64,000 bases of DNA from Opitutales bacterium. Lineage in GTDB: Bacteria; Verrucomicrobiota; Verrucomicrobiia; Opitutales; Seribacteraceae. The notes beneath the pieces are model-generated. The model made no database searches. It was not told the DNA's origin and was given only the letters and a program-made list of their open reading frames with translations. Within the stretch, counting starts at the first letter, position 1. Each line of letters starts with the position of its first letter. Below are positions 48,739 to 57,409 of the stretch, piece by piece. The position numbers and the translations under genes were made by a program. Location: the NCBI GenBank assembly GCA_028101545.1, contig JAOHKZ010000002.1, positions 1 through 64,000 on the forward strand. Direction: 5' to 3'.

Positions 48739-49175
48739 TTTTCCTTAGGTATGAGATGACAGAGGTTGTATGCATGCTACCTCAAATGAACTGGACAATA
48801 ATTAATTACCCTCACACTGCGTTACGATTAAAGCAAACCTAATCACAGTATATAATTTTCTGCCGCTCAATATTTTACGCAATTCTCCTTCGCTGAGAAT
48901 CTCTGTCAACCTTCGCGTTTAACAATCCATCTAGTCCTGAGTATTTATTATCATTTTAGTATCCTTAAGAACTTTTATAGGTTCCCTGATTTACTAAACT
49001 CTCTACCCCACCCCCCTCAATACCGCCCTCTTTAACTCATCGCTGAGACTGCCCCATCTTTAGATAATTTGGGTGAGCATCTGACGATCTGTCCCAGAAA
49101 TCTATTTAACAGTAATCTATATATCGATTGTTTGCTCACCCCAATGCATTGACAATTTAGTGTAATCGTACAATC
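48739..49175. other. Intergenic region with a truncated island repeat
   Basis: About 440 bases between the phosphotransferase gene and the kelch gene. It holds repeat copy A (48991-49103) and otherwise AT-rich sequence. A TTGACA at 49149 is too close to the ATG to serve the kelch gene as drawn. I see no other signal. Confidence 0.5.
48991..49103. repeat. Island-end repeat, copy A (truncated)
   Basis: About 113 bases similar to 52019-52131 and 55687-55799 (TTACTAAACTCTCTACCCCA ... GTCCCAGAAATCT). It stops before the part that contains the ssrA core in the other copies, and has no LamG tail upstream. It lies just upstream of the kelch gene, so that gene is bracketed by copies A and B. Confidence 0.75.
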
Positions 49176-51959
49176 ATGCCAGGCATGAAGTTTATACAGC
49201 CTTTTTTGCTGCTTTCATTTTTGTTTACTCTTTCTCTTTGGTCCACCACTCCAGTACCGTATTCGGGTAAGATTGATATTCGTGGAGTTAATTACTTTGG
49301 AGATGCCCAGTTTACATTTTCTTTACACGATGGGAATGGAACAACCCATTGGAGAAATGGGAATCAACCAAAAGAAACCATTAAGGTAACAATTCGTAAT
49401 GGTCGGTATAATGTTCTTTTAGGTGGACAGGGAATGAATTCATTACCACCGGAATTATTTCTGAATCATGATAAGCTTTATTTAAAAGTGGAAGTTGATA
49501 TGGCAGATGGAGAAGGTCTTCGCCACCTTGCACCCGATCAATTGATTACCGCCACTCCTCGTGCATTGGTTGCTGATGTAGCGAAAGTTGCTGAATTAGC
49601 AAAGATTTCAGAAACAGTGAGCAATGGAGCAATCACTCGCGACATGCTTAGTTCGGAAGTTCTGACTCAACTGGATGCTAACGCAACTGCAAGCCCATCT
49701 ACTCCTGTCACCATTACACGTGAAATGTTACCCCAGGATGTGCGGGACGACTTGAACAAAACGGTCACAATTACTAGAAGTATGTTGCCAGCTGATGTAT
49801 TGAGTGACTTGAATCGCACAATTACTAAATCCATGCTAGGAAGTGATGTACTCGCTGACTTAAACAAGTCCTCCACAACTGCTTCACCCATTACCTTATC
49901 GATGCTTGCTCCGGAAGTAACCGTCAAGTTGGATCAGAATGGATCAGGTGGAAATACCACTTTTTATAATCCACCTGTTGTTGGAAGTACTCTTGCCGTA
50001 CCTCATGGACAAAATGCTCCTGCGGGTTATTCACTCTATCATCAAGTAGGTCAACCTAAGGAATTGGTTTGGGAAGAGAAAGCTCCTGTGAGTGTGGCAA
50101 GGTATGCTTATGACGGCGTGGAAGTATTGGGTGGTAAAATCTATTTTGTAGGAGGTAGGGATGGCTCAAGTGCCAAAAATATTGCTGAAAGATATGATCC
50201 TGCAACGAACGCTTGGGAATCAATAGCTTCCATGTCAGTTGCTAGAATGGGAGTAGCTTCTTCAGTTTTGAACGGAAAACTCTATGCTATTGGTGGAGAA
50301 GGTTTATCAAGTGTGGAAGTCTTTGATCCAAACACAGGAAACTGGACAGTGGGAGTTGCTCTACCCAGCGAAGTAAATCATGGAACTGCGATTACTGTAA
50401 GCGATAAGATTTATCTAGTCGGCGGGAGAAATTCATCGAACCAAGATACTAATAAGGTGCTATCTTTTGATCCGATTACAAATCAATGGACTGCTAAAGT
50501 CAATATGCCAACTGCTAGGCATGGAGCTAAACTTGTTTGGTTTGAGAATCGTATTTGGGCAATTTCAGGCTGGGAATCACCCGCAAATTCAACTGTAGAA
50601 AGTTACGATCCGCAGACAGATACTTGGCGAACTGAAAAACAATTACCAAGAGCTAGGCATTGGCCTGTAGTATGGATTTCTCACGAAAGAATTTATGTTG
50701 GTGGACTGCAATATGGATCGCACATAGATTATTATGATTCCTCTAACGATACATGGATTGCGGGAGGTAATCTTCCTGAAAATAAATTTGTGGCTGATGC
50801 TGTTGTTCTAAACGAAAAAGTTTATGTCATCGGAGGAGCAACCGCAGCAAATGTCTATTCCAACAAAGTCTTCGCCGCCGATTTGAACGCCTCCGTTGAC
50901 GGAGTCTACGACTTGTACCGGAAGGACGGCAATGCCTCCGCGGGTACGCCCATTGTGCAGGCGGAAGTGCCGGATGGATCGGTAACGGCGAGTAAGATTG
51001 CGAGTAAGACAATTGGTAAGGATCAGATTAGCGATGACATACTCAAATACCTCAAGCCTGAGATTACCGCACAACCGCAGGCTCAGACTATCTATGCCGA
51101 TAGCAATGCGTCGTTCTCTGTAACCGCTGAAGGCAAGTACCTCACTTACCAGTGGAAAAAGGGAGGGACTAATTTAACAGGCGAAACCAATGCCACTTTT
51201 ATTATTACCGATGCCAATGCCACTCAACATGACGATAATTACTCTGTGGTGGTGAGCAATGATTTCGGGAGTGTGGAGTCGGGGTTAGTGGAAGTGCTGG
51301 TTTCTAATTGGGGTCCAAATTCGATCCCCGGATTGGAACTTTGGCTTGACGCTAATGATGTTTCTACATTCGAACTTTTATCTAATTCTGTGAGTCAATG
51401 GTCTGATAAGAGTAGCAAGAAAAATCACTTTATTCAGTCTGATTTGAATAAAAGACCAGAATTTAGTGGTGGTGTATTATCGTTCTCCGCTGGCAATCAG
51501 CTTGCAGCATCCCAACCAATTCAATTTAGCGTTTTGAACATGATTTATGTAAAAAAATCATCCGACGAAAAGAGCTCAGATTTCTCTGCACAAAGTGACA
51601 AATACGGTACTACTTTTGAGAATGGAAGTGGCGTTACATCCAAAAATTTCGGTTCCCCAGACTACTACTTAAATGGTCACCCAATATCTTTAGCGACAAG
51701 ACTAGATGCATATCAGTATATCCATGATGGCACTAGTAAAATACTTTCGGTGGTAAATTGCTCAACAATTTCTTGGCCTGTTTTTGGAATAGCGAACTAC
51801 GGCGGATGGGAGTATGAAGGAGAATATTCTGAAATCATTTTTATCTCTGGAGCGTTGTTAGATTTAGACCGCCAAAAAATTGAAGGGTACTTAGCTCACA
51901 AATGGGGTTTAACTGCTGATCTTCCATCAGATCATCCTTATAAAAACAACGCCCCATGA
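49176..51959 (+). CDS. Exported mosaic kelch/Ig/LamG protein
   Basis: A 927-residue protein with a signal peptide (MKFIQPFLLLSFLFTLSLWS). Residues 150-260 hold four imperfect copies of an 'ITREMLP-DV--DLN' repeat, typical of a stalk. Residues 300-580 form a kelch propeller with about six GGK-Y-VGGR...YDP-TN-W blades. Then follow an Ig-like domain (about 630-705, LTYQWKKGGTNLTGETNATF) and a LamG module ending DRQKIEGYLAHKWGL like the first gene in this window. A GC-rich patch near 50860-51000 marks a boundary between kelch and Ig modules. Likely a surface adhesin or glycan binder; ligand unknown. Confidence 0.8.
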   Translation: MPGMKFIQPFLLLSFLFTLSLWSTTPVPYSGKIDIRGVNYFGDAQFTFSLHDGNGTTHWRNGNQPKETIKVTIRNGRYNVLLGGQGMNSLPPELFLNHDKLYLKVEVDMADGEGLRHLAPDQLITATPRALVADVAKVAELAKISETVSNGAITRDMLSSEVLTQLDANATASPSTPVTITREMLPQDVRDDLNKTVTITRSMLPADVLSDLNRTITKSMLGSDVLADLNKSSTTASPITLSMLAPEVTVKLDQNGSGGNTTFYNPPVVGSTLAVPHGQNAPAGYSLYHQVGQPKELVWEEKAPVSVARYAYDGVEVLGGKIYFVGGRDGSSAKNIAERYDPATNAWESIASMSVARMGVASSVLNGKLYAIGGEGLSSVEVFDPNTGNWTVGVALPSEVNHGTAITVSDKIYLVGGRNSSNQDTNKVLSFDPITNQWTAKVNMPTARHGAKLVWFENRIWAISGWESPANSTVESYDPQTDTWRTEKQLPRARHWPVVWISHERIYVGGLQYGSHIDYYDSSNDTWIAGGNLPENKFVADAVVLNEKVYVIGGATAANVYSNKVFAADLNASVDGVYDLYRKDGNASAGTPIVQAEVPDGSVTASKIASKTIGKDQISDDILKYLKPEITAQPQAQTIYADSNASFSVTAEGKYLTYQWKKGGTNLTGETNATFIITDANATQHDDNYSVVVSNDFGSVESGLVEVLVSNWGPNSIPGLELWLDANDVSTFELLSNSVSQWSDKSSKKNHFIQSDLNKRPEFSGGVLSFSAGNQLAASQPIQFSVLNMIYVKKSSDEKSSDFSAQSDKYGTTFENGSGVTSKNFGSPDYYLNGHPISLATRLDAYQYIHDGTSKILSVVNCSTISWPVFGIANYGGWEYEGEYSEIIFISGALLDLDRQKIEGYLAHKWGLTADLPSDHPYKNNAP

Positions 51960-52018
51960 TCTACGACCGTGCCTTATCCGCCGCTGAAGTGCAGGCTCTG
52001 TACAATTTGGGGCAGTAA
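51959..52018 (+). pseudogene. Relic of a different LamG-protein C-terminus
   Basis: Immediately after, and one base out of frame with, the kelch gene stop lie 20 codons reading IYDRALSAAEVQALYNLGQ then TAA. The same end, DDIRIYDRALSAEEVQALYNLGQ, is intact in the LamG gene at 54968-55687. So the original 3' end at this place was another LamG gene and the present gene was joined in front of it. Confidence 0.8.
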
Positions 52019-52031
52019 TTGCTAAAACTCC

Positions 52032-52529
52032 CTACCCCGCTACCCTCAAAACCGCCCTCTTTAACTCATCGCTGAGAATGCCCCATCTTTCGACAATTCG
52101 TGCCAGCATTTGACGATCTGTCCCAGAAATCTCAGTCAATATCTTGATCAACGCCTCTGGTGAAAAGCCTGAATCCTTTATAGATACAGCCCTTTCGTTA
52201 CATGGTGTATCGGGTTCGATTCCCGCCACCTCCACCAAAGTTTCAGAGACCCTTTTTGGGGCTTTTCCCTGTAATGATGCAGGTTTTAAGCGGTTCCTAG
52301 GCTCTGTTTTGACTAAGCCGTTTTGGACAGAATTAGACCCATTTTGACCCGATTTCCCAGAAATCTCAGTCAATATCTCAGTCAACGGTTCATCATCGGG
52401 TAAGTTGCGAATCACTTCTCCTGTTGGAAGTAAATTAGAGTCCGTGTAGATTTTGTCAGTCAGCTTACGATCGGAGTGACGCATCAGTTCCATGGCAGGC
52501 TCTTTTTCCTTATTTGTGAGCCTTATCCT
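52032..52529 (-). pseudogene. Relic of tyrosine integrase C-terminus reading through the ssrA core
   Basis: The minus frame, open from 52529 with an ATG at 52493, encodes MELMRHSDRKLTDKIYTD, the last catalytic block of tyrosine recombinases (H of RHSD and nucleophile Y of IYTD), then LLPTGEVIRNLPDD and a TEILTEISG tail. It continues across the ssrA core as LVEVAGIEPD and ends at the conserved ...RAVLRVAG. The rest of the integrase is absent, so this is a fragment. It belongs to a different integrase type from the one at 26831. Confidence 0.75.
52215..52245 (+). repeat. ssrA 3'-end copy 3
   Basis: Thirty-one of the 32 core bases are identical; the last A is G. Three G precede it as in the tmRNA T stem. 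It is embedded in repeat copy B. Confidence 0.9.
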
Positions 52530-52842
52530 TTAAGTCTAAAATCCAGAATAATCTCCATCCTTCGTAGGTTCCGATAACGCCGATCAATACAACTGTTACG
52601 ATATTCCTAAGACTAAATATGGATTCAAAATCATGGAAATCAGTTAATACAGCGATGGCATATAAGTATATCGGAACAGTAATAAGTTGCCTTGTCCAAT
52701 ATCTTCTATCGAGACTGACGCCCACCCTCGTTTTACAATGTGGGCATTCAAAGGATAGGTTGCTTCGCCTGAAGAGCGAAGAAAGGAAACTAATCTTATT
52801 GCCGCAATTTGGGCATGTCATCGGTTTTCTCGCAATTACCAT
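52510..52842 (-). CDS. Zinc-ribbon small membrane protein
   Basis: A 110-residue protein with two CxxC pairs (CPNCG near residue 10 and CPHCK near residue 34), forming a probable zinc ribbon, followed by two hydrophobic segments (LITVPIYLYAIAVLTDF and IVTVVLIGVIGTYEGWRLFWIL). Small proteins of this kind with unknown function are common. A start at Met8 is also possible. It faces the MFS gene across about 260 bases in which I see no other feature. Confidence 0.55.
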   Translation of the reverse strand: MVIARKPMTCPNCGNKISFLSSLFRRSNLSFECPHCKTRVGVSLDRRYWTRQLITVPIYLYAIAVLTDFHDFESIFSLRNIVTVVLIGVIGTYEGWRLFWILDLKDKAHK

Positions 52843-53104
52843 TGTACATTGTCTAGAGAATCAAAAACACCCAAGCGAATCTTTTCCACTCCTTTAAAAA
52901 GGATGATAAGGAAATTGACCTTCCATTCACAGATCAGGAGAAACTAATACCGCACCGAATGCTGATCGACCCTTCATGGTACAGATACGATCGTAGTCAA
53001 AGGCAATTTTTGTCTTGTCCTAGTTTCCTATTTGAACTTTTAAATTACTGTTCAGAATTCAATTCAATTTCGTATAATTTTCTGTTCGGAATTTCTTTTA
53101 TCAG

Positions 53105-54358
53105 ATGCAACTTACCACTTCCTCAAAGCTTATTCTTATTGGGAGCCTTTACCTTTCCCAAGGAATTCCAAATGGCTTCTTTCGTCACACTACGCCAATT
53201 GTTTTCCGCGAAAGTGGCCTTTCCCTAGAAGAAATTGCACTTTTTTACCCTGCCCTATACGCACCTTGGATGTTAAAATTTATTTGGTCCATTTTCGTGG
53301 ATCGTTTCCACTCAGAAAGACGAGGGAAATACCGGTCATGGATCATCCCTCTACAAATTCTTACTGCAGGTACAATGGTTGGCCTTGCAAATTGGCAGTT
53401 TGGCTCATCTGTTTCAATCTTCGTTCTGGGAGTTGCACTCATTAATATCTTCAGTTCGATGCAGGATGTGTCGACCGATGGACAGGCTATTCAAATTCTT
53501 AAATATGGTGAAAGGGGCTGGGGAAATGCGGTTCAAGTCGGAACCTTTTGGATTGGCTATGTAGTGGGTGGAGGACTCATTCTTATACTGATGAATTCAC
53601 TGGGTTGGAATTTCCTCCTGGTTGCAATGTCCATCATTACCCTTTTGGCCACTCTTCCCATCGTCTACTACAAAAAGCTTAAGAATCTTTCCGTGGAGGA
53701 AAACTCATCCCCGAAATCCTTCAGTGGTCTGCTAGACTTTTTGAAACAGCCAAAAATACTCTTGATTCTTGCCCTGATTGGATCTTACCGAATGCTTGAG
53801 GGATTTATCCGATCTATCCTTCCCACAATGTTCAAAGACTGGGGAATGGAACTGGAGGGAATCGGACTGACCTTGGGAATAATCGCTCCCATTTCTGCAT
53901 TGGGCGGAGCTTTGATTGCCGGACTCTGGATCAACCGACTAGGACGATTAAGGTCCTTACTCATCTTCGGATCGTTGCAAGCTCTAACCGTTCTGGGTTA
54001 CTTGTTTTTGAACATTGAATCGTTGACCAGTGCGGAGTGGGTTTTTCCAGTGGTCATCATTGACCACACCATTTCAGGCATGACCACGGTTGCCCTCTTC
54101 TCAGTCATGATGGATTGGAGCAGAAAAACGCATGGCGGTACGGATTATACCTGTATGGATTGCGTAGGGGTCTTTGCCATGATGGTTGGAGCAAGTGCAA
54201 GCTACCTTATTGCTCATTATGGTGGCTATGCCATGAGCTTTGGTTTTGCTATTCTGCTCATACTGATCTCTCTAATGGTGGTTGCTTATCTATATTTCTG
54301 TATTCAATCGGATGAACACTGGGCAGTACTGAATGTCCAAGAGAAGGTCAAAGTATAG
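53105..54358 (+). CDS. AmpG-like MFS transporter
   Basis: A 417-residue protein with about twelve hydrophobic helices. The N-terminal SLYLSQGIPNGFFRHTTPI and PWMLKFIWSIFVDRF, and TDYTCMDCVGVFAMMVG in the C-terminal half, resemble AmpG/PAT-family permeases, which import muropeptides or acetyl-CoA. No beta-lactamase or murein-recycling genes are near. It is island cargo. The specific substrate cannot be stated. Confidence 0.75.
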   Translation: MQLTTSSKLILIGSLYLSQGIPNGFFRHTTPIVFRESGLSLEEIALFYPALYAPWMLKFIWSIFVDRFHSERRGKYRSWIIPLQILTAGTMVGLANWQFGSSVSIFVLGVALINIFSSMQDVSTDGQAIQILKYGERGWGNAVQVGTFWIGYVVGGGLILILMNSLGWNFLLVAMSIITLLATLPIVYYKKLKNLSVEENSSPKSFSGLLDFLKQPKILLILALIGSYRMLEGFIRSILPTMFKDWGMELEGIGLTLGIIAPISALGGALIAGLWINRLGRLRSLLIFGSLQALTVLGYLFLNIESLTSAEWVFPVVIIDHTISGMTTVALFSVMMDWSRKTHGGTDYTCMDCVGVFAMMVGASASYLIAHYGGYAMSFGFAILLILISLMVVAYLYFCIQSDEHWAVLNVQEKVKV

Positions 54359-54709
54359 TTCCTTATAGCCTTCGACTATTCAAACCACATCAAAAATGTG
54401 TTCTATATTGTATTAAAATATGATTGGCCTTGGCGTCGCCGTGGTTGATATTAAACTTGGAAGCAAAGCCAAAAACTAGTGAATTTGATGACGACAACTA
54501 TTACAAGAATCTATTTTAGGTGATTGGGTCTTGACTACTATTTAAATACTCAGTTCTCGCATCAGTGTAAGGGTTTTTTCATGCCTCCTCCGCACAGCTG
54601 AAATTATAACATAGTAAGTAGAATAAGGTCAATTGGTGGTAAATTAAGCAATATGGTTAGAGTTATACAAAAAAAAATTGCCATAAAAAATAGGGCCCTA
54701 TTTTTGAGG
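54359..54709. other. Intergenic region with a terminator palindrome
   Basis: About 350 AT-rich bases. The only feature I see is the 20-base palindrome at 54686-54705, which serves the minus-strand barrel fragment. Confidence 0.5.
54686..54705 (-). terminator. Intrinsic terminator after the barrel-protein fragment
   Basis: A perfect 20-base palindrome, AAAAATAGGG/CCCTATTTTT, five bases past the stop of the minus-strand fragment, with a further T-run on that strand at 54671-54678. Confidence 0.6.
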
Positions 54710-55015
54710 TCAAAAAACATATCCTACAGACAACTCGGTAAGGTGCATATCTCGATTTGAGAAAACCTCCATTTTCTCAATTCTTAGCCAACGATATCGT
54801 ATTCCAAGGATTAAATGATCAATGGGTCTTAACTCGAAACCAGCAAAAATTTGATAACTGAAAAGAAAGTCTTTTTCTTCAACTGAAATACCAGAAAGCA
54901 AAAAAGAAGATTCTTGGTCAACTCCACCTAGTCCTGCACCTAATAGACCCGCAAAATAATTGTTGAAGTGAATCCTGCCACCTCCAGAAAGGTGAAAACC
55001 TTTACTGTATTGAAT
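54710..55015 (-). pseudogene. C-terminal fragment of an outer-membrane barrel protein
   Basis: About 101 codons are open, from just after a TGA at 55016-55018 to a stop at 54710. They read as barrel strands (GGGRIHFNNYFAGLLGAGLGG, FLFSYQIFAGFELRPIDHLILGIRYRW) and end TELSVGYVF, with the terminal phenylalanine that outer-membrane proteins need for assembly. No start codon or signal peptide remains: the 5' part is missing where the LamG fragment begins on the other strand. Confidence 0.6.
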
Positions 55016-55687
55016 TCAGAAATGGACGGCTTGGTCGGTTGGTGGAAGTTTGATGAGACTAATGGCACAGTTGCATATGACTCGAGTGGCAATGGAAACG
55101 ATGGGAATTTGACTAACGGACCGACTTGGACGACTGGGAAAATCGGAGGAGCTTTGCATTTGGATGGAGTGGATGATTATGTCAAGGTCATGCATTCGGA
55201 TGAATTGAATTTGGTTAATTCTTTCTCGATTGCACTTTGGGTCAAGATCTCAAGAAAAGTTGCTTCTGGAGACTACACTTCAGACCAAAATTTAATAAGT
55301 AAACGATTGAACTTAGTAAATTATAGTGAGGCTTATGCTCTTAAAATATTTGGTCCTGACCGACCTAATGCTGGGCGAGCAGAGTTTGGTACCAATGCAA
55401 GTACATTTTCTCCTCCATGGCATGCTGGTTCTTCGATTTTTGATACTAACGGGTGGTACCATTTGACAGTTACGATTGATAATCAATCGGTTAAAATTTA
55501 CATTAATAGCTCAACAGACTCTGAAAGTTCTTACACAGGACAGCTTAGCATAAATGAACAACCTATATTTATTGGTATAAAAGCCGATATGACGCGGGCG
55601 GTTAAAGGCCTCATCGATGACATTCGCATTTACGACCGTGCATTATCCGCAGAAGAAGTGCAGGCTCTATACAACTTAGGGCAGTAA
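54968..55687 (+). CDS. LamG-domain protein, probably 5'-truncated
   Basis: A 239-residue frame from GTG 54968. Residues 19-235 are one LamG/concanavalin domain (GLVGWWKFDETNGTVAYDSSGNGN ... DDIRIYDRALSAEEVQALY). There is no signal peptide, and the first 18 codons lie in sequence shared with the broken barrel gene, so the present start is probably accidental and this is the 3' end of a larger secreted protein. Its last 60 bases are duplicated at 51959-52018. Confidence 0.6.
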   Translation: MNPATSRKVKTFTVLNSEMDGLVGWWKFDETNGTVAYDSSGNGNDGNLTNGPTWTTGKIGGALHLDGVDDYVKVMHSDELNLVNSFSIALWVKISRKVASGDYTSDQNLISKRLNLVNYSEAYALKIFGPDRPNAGRAEFGTNASTFSPPWHAGSSIFDTNGWYHLTVTIDNQSVKIYINSSTDSESSYTGQLSINEQPIFIGIKADMTRAVKGLIDDIRIYDRALSAEEVQALYNLGQ

Positions 55688-55920
55688 TTACTAAAACTCC
55701 CTACCCCACCACCCTCAAAACCGCCCTCTTTATCTCATCGCTGAGACTGCCCCATCTTTCGACAATTTGAGTCAGCATTTGACGGTCTGCTCTAGAAATC
55801 TCAGTCAATATCTCAGTCAACGCCTCTACTGAGAACACTGAATCCTTGATGGCTACAGGGCTTTCGGCACATGGTGCTTCGGGTTCGATTCCCGCCACCT
55901 CCACCAAAGTTTCAAAGACC
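55628..55920. repeat. Island-end repeat, copy C
   Basis: The partner of copy B: LamG tail codons, the 'CTCCCTACCCCA' spacer, and the ssrA core. On the minus strand 55701-55907 encodes EVAGIEPEAPC then a peptide ending IVERWGSLSDEIKRAVLRVVG, the counterpart of the copy B tail. It ends island C eight bases before the sulfatase stop codon. Confidence 0.85.
55884..55915 (+). repeat. ssrA 3'-end copy 4 (outermost right att site)
   Basis: All 32 core bases are identical to the ssrA copy, and the next five (AGACC) are shared with copy 2. It marks the right border of the whole 29-kb island stack. Confidence 0.9.
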
Positions 55921-55927
55921 TGATAGG

Positions 55928-57364
55928 TTATTTGAATTCGCCTGCTTTTCGGGAGTCGCGGCTCATTTCCTCTTGAAACATGACTGCCATACCTCGTAAC
56001 TTCCGACTCAATTCACGGTCTCGAATAGGCTTAGATTCCTTTGGATCCTTTTCCAGATCATAGACTGTAATCCTTGGGTTCAGCATGGCCTTATACTTTC
56101 CCGACCTTACAGCAGCCAGAGCTCCGTGACTACCATGATAGAAAAAGGCGTTTATATAATCGTCCCGATTGAAATAGGATTGCCATTCAAGCCCTTGCTC
56201 CCATCTGCGTCGAAGTGGAATGTCTGAATTTAGAGATAATTTGGCGCTAGGCTTGGGTATGCCTTTAGTCTTACCAATCATCATCGGCCAGAGGTCTCTC
56301 CCGTCAATAACAGGATGATCCTTTGGAATACGAATATTGGCGGCCGTGGCCAAGGTGGGCAACCAGTCCATCGCATTTACGATCTCACCGCAGACATCAC
56401 CAGTAAGTACTTTCTGTCCGGGAGCCCTTATGATTGCTGGTACACGAATCCCACACTCCCAAGTGGAAATCTTTCCTCCGATCAAAGGTTGTTCTTTATT
56501 TCTTCCAGGGCCGCGACCGTTATCCGAACTGTAAACCACAATCGTCTTTTCATCCAAACCAAATTTCTTGAGCGAATCAATGAGTCTGCCAACACCGTGG
56601 TCCAGTTCCTGAATTGCATCGCCATACTCTCCCCACTCTGATGAACCTTGAAATTTTGGGCTTACTCCCAATGGGACATGGAGCATGGTGTGCGGAAGAT
56701 AGAGAAAAAAGGGTTTATCTTTATTTCTTTTGAAAAACTGAATCGCTTCCTGCGTGTAAAGATTAGTCAATTCAGCGGGATCAGCCGGACGCTTAACAAC
56801 TTTACCATTCCGTAAGATCGGAACACCCTTATCTCCAAAATAGATCGTTTCCACCGGGTCCAGGTTCGAATACATTCCATAATGATAATCAAATCCCTGT
56901 GCCATTGGCACAAAAGATTTCTTATCTCCGAGATGCCACTTGCCGATGCATGCAGTGGTGTAGCCATTGGCTTTAAATAATTCGGCAATGGTCACCTCAT
57001 CTGAATGAATACCACGCTTTGAATCCGCCCGCTGCACCCAGGTTTCCATTCCAATTCTTCTTGGGTAGGCTCCAGTCAAAAGTCCTGCGCGTGAAGGACT
57101 ACATATTGGGGCTGCTGCATAATAGTCTGTAAAACGGATTCCTTCCTTTGCAAGTTGATCGATTCGAGGAGTTTTAACCTCCGTGGCTCCGTAGCAACCA
57201 AGATCATAATATCCCTGATCATCTATAAAAATGATTACCACATTTGGTTTGGATTCCTTGCCCTGAATTTCGATCAAGCCAAAGGATAATGCAAACAACG
57301 AAAGCAGTAGATAGCTTCTCCTCATGATTCTCGGGTTTTGTGAAAAAAGTGTTTTCAGGCTCAT
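55928..57364 (-). CDS. Exported sulfatase (formylglycine type)
   Basis: A 478-residue sulfatase with signal peptide. The signature C88-x-P-x-R in PICSPSRAGLLTG is where Cys is converted to formylglycine; NVVIIFIDDQGYYDLGCYG supplies calcium ligands, and GKWHLG and SDNGRGPG are further active-site motifs. It removes sulfate esters from a polysaccharide. Met14 (57325) opens the signal peptide more neatly than Met1. It is the last gene of the catabolic block and ends eight bases from the last att repeat. Confidence 0.92.
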   Translation of the reverse strand: MSLKTLFSQNPRIMRRSYLLLSLFALSFGLIEIQGKESKPNVVIIFIDDQGYYDLGCYGATEVKTPRIDQLAKEGIRFTDYYAAAPICSPSRAGLLTGAYPRRIGMETWVQRADSKRGIHSDEVTIAELFKANGYTTACIGKWHLGDKKSFVPMAQGFDYHYGMYSNLDPVETIYFGDKGVPILRNGKVVKRPADPAELTNLYTQEAIQFFKRNKDKPFFLYLPHTMLHVPLGVSPKFQGSSEWGEYGDAIQELDHGVGRLIDSLKKFGLDEKTIVVYSSDNGRGPGRNKEQPLIGGKISTWECGIRVPAIIRAPGQKVLTGDVCGEIVNAMDWLPTLATAANIRIPKDHPVIDGRDLWPMMIGKTKGIPKPSAKLSLNSDIPLRRRWEQGLEWQSYFNRDDYINAFFYHGSHGALAAVRSGKYKAMLNPRITVYDLEKDPKESKPIRDRELSRKLRGMAVMFQEEMSRDSRKAGEFK

Positions 57365-57409
57365 TTATGCATTTTTATGAGTTCCGTAGTTATTGAATTG
57401 CAGATAAGA

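Larger units (their letters stand above)
47399..52245. mobile_element. Island B: second segment flanked by ssrA 3'-end repeats
   Basis: The 4.8-kb segment between ssrA end copies 2 and 3 has two minus-strand phospholipid head-group genes and one plus-strand kelch/Ig/LamG protein. It contains no intact integrase, so it may have been brought by a now decayed element or be cargo trapped between successive insertions. Confidence 0.6.
51959..52252. repeat. Island-end repeat, copy B
   Basis: About 290 bases closely similar to 55628-55920. In order it holds the LamG-tail codons, a spacer that on the minus strand encodes a conserved peptide (ILTEISG-DRQML--IVERWG), and the ssrA-derived core at 52215-52245. 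It ends island B and starts island C. Confidence 0.85.
52215..55915. mobile_element. Island C: third segment flanked by ssrA 3'-end repeats
   Basis: The 3.7-kb segment has an integrase C-terminal relic at its left end, a zinc-ribbon membrane protein, an MFS transporter, and broken barrel and LamG genes. Flanking repeats of about 290 bases make it a clear unit. The decayed integrase suggests it is no longer self-mobile. Confidence 0.65.

Noticed and set aside
49149-49177. TTGACA-based promoter for the kelch gene
   Set aside because: The matching -10 would overlap the start codon; transcription would begin inside the coding region.
55701-55907. Independent gene on the minus strand (EVAGIEP protein)
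   Set aside because: Its N-terminus is the reverse complement of the ssrA end; it is best explained as an integrase-tail relic inside a repeat, as at copy B.
52215-55915. Additional tRNA or tmRNA genes at the att copies 2-4
   Set aside because: Only the T-arm/acceptor end is present; there is no tmRNA body or D and anticodon arms upstream.
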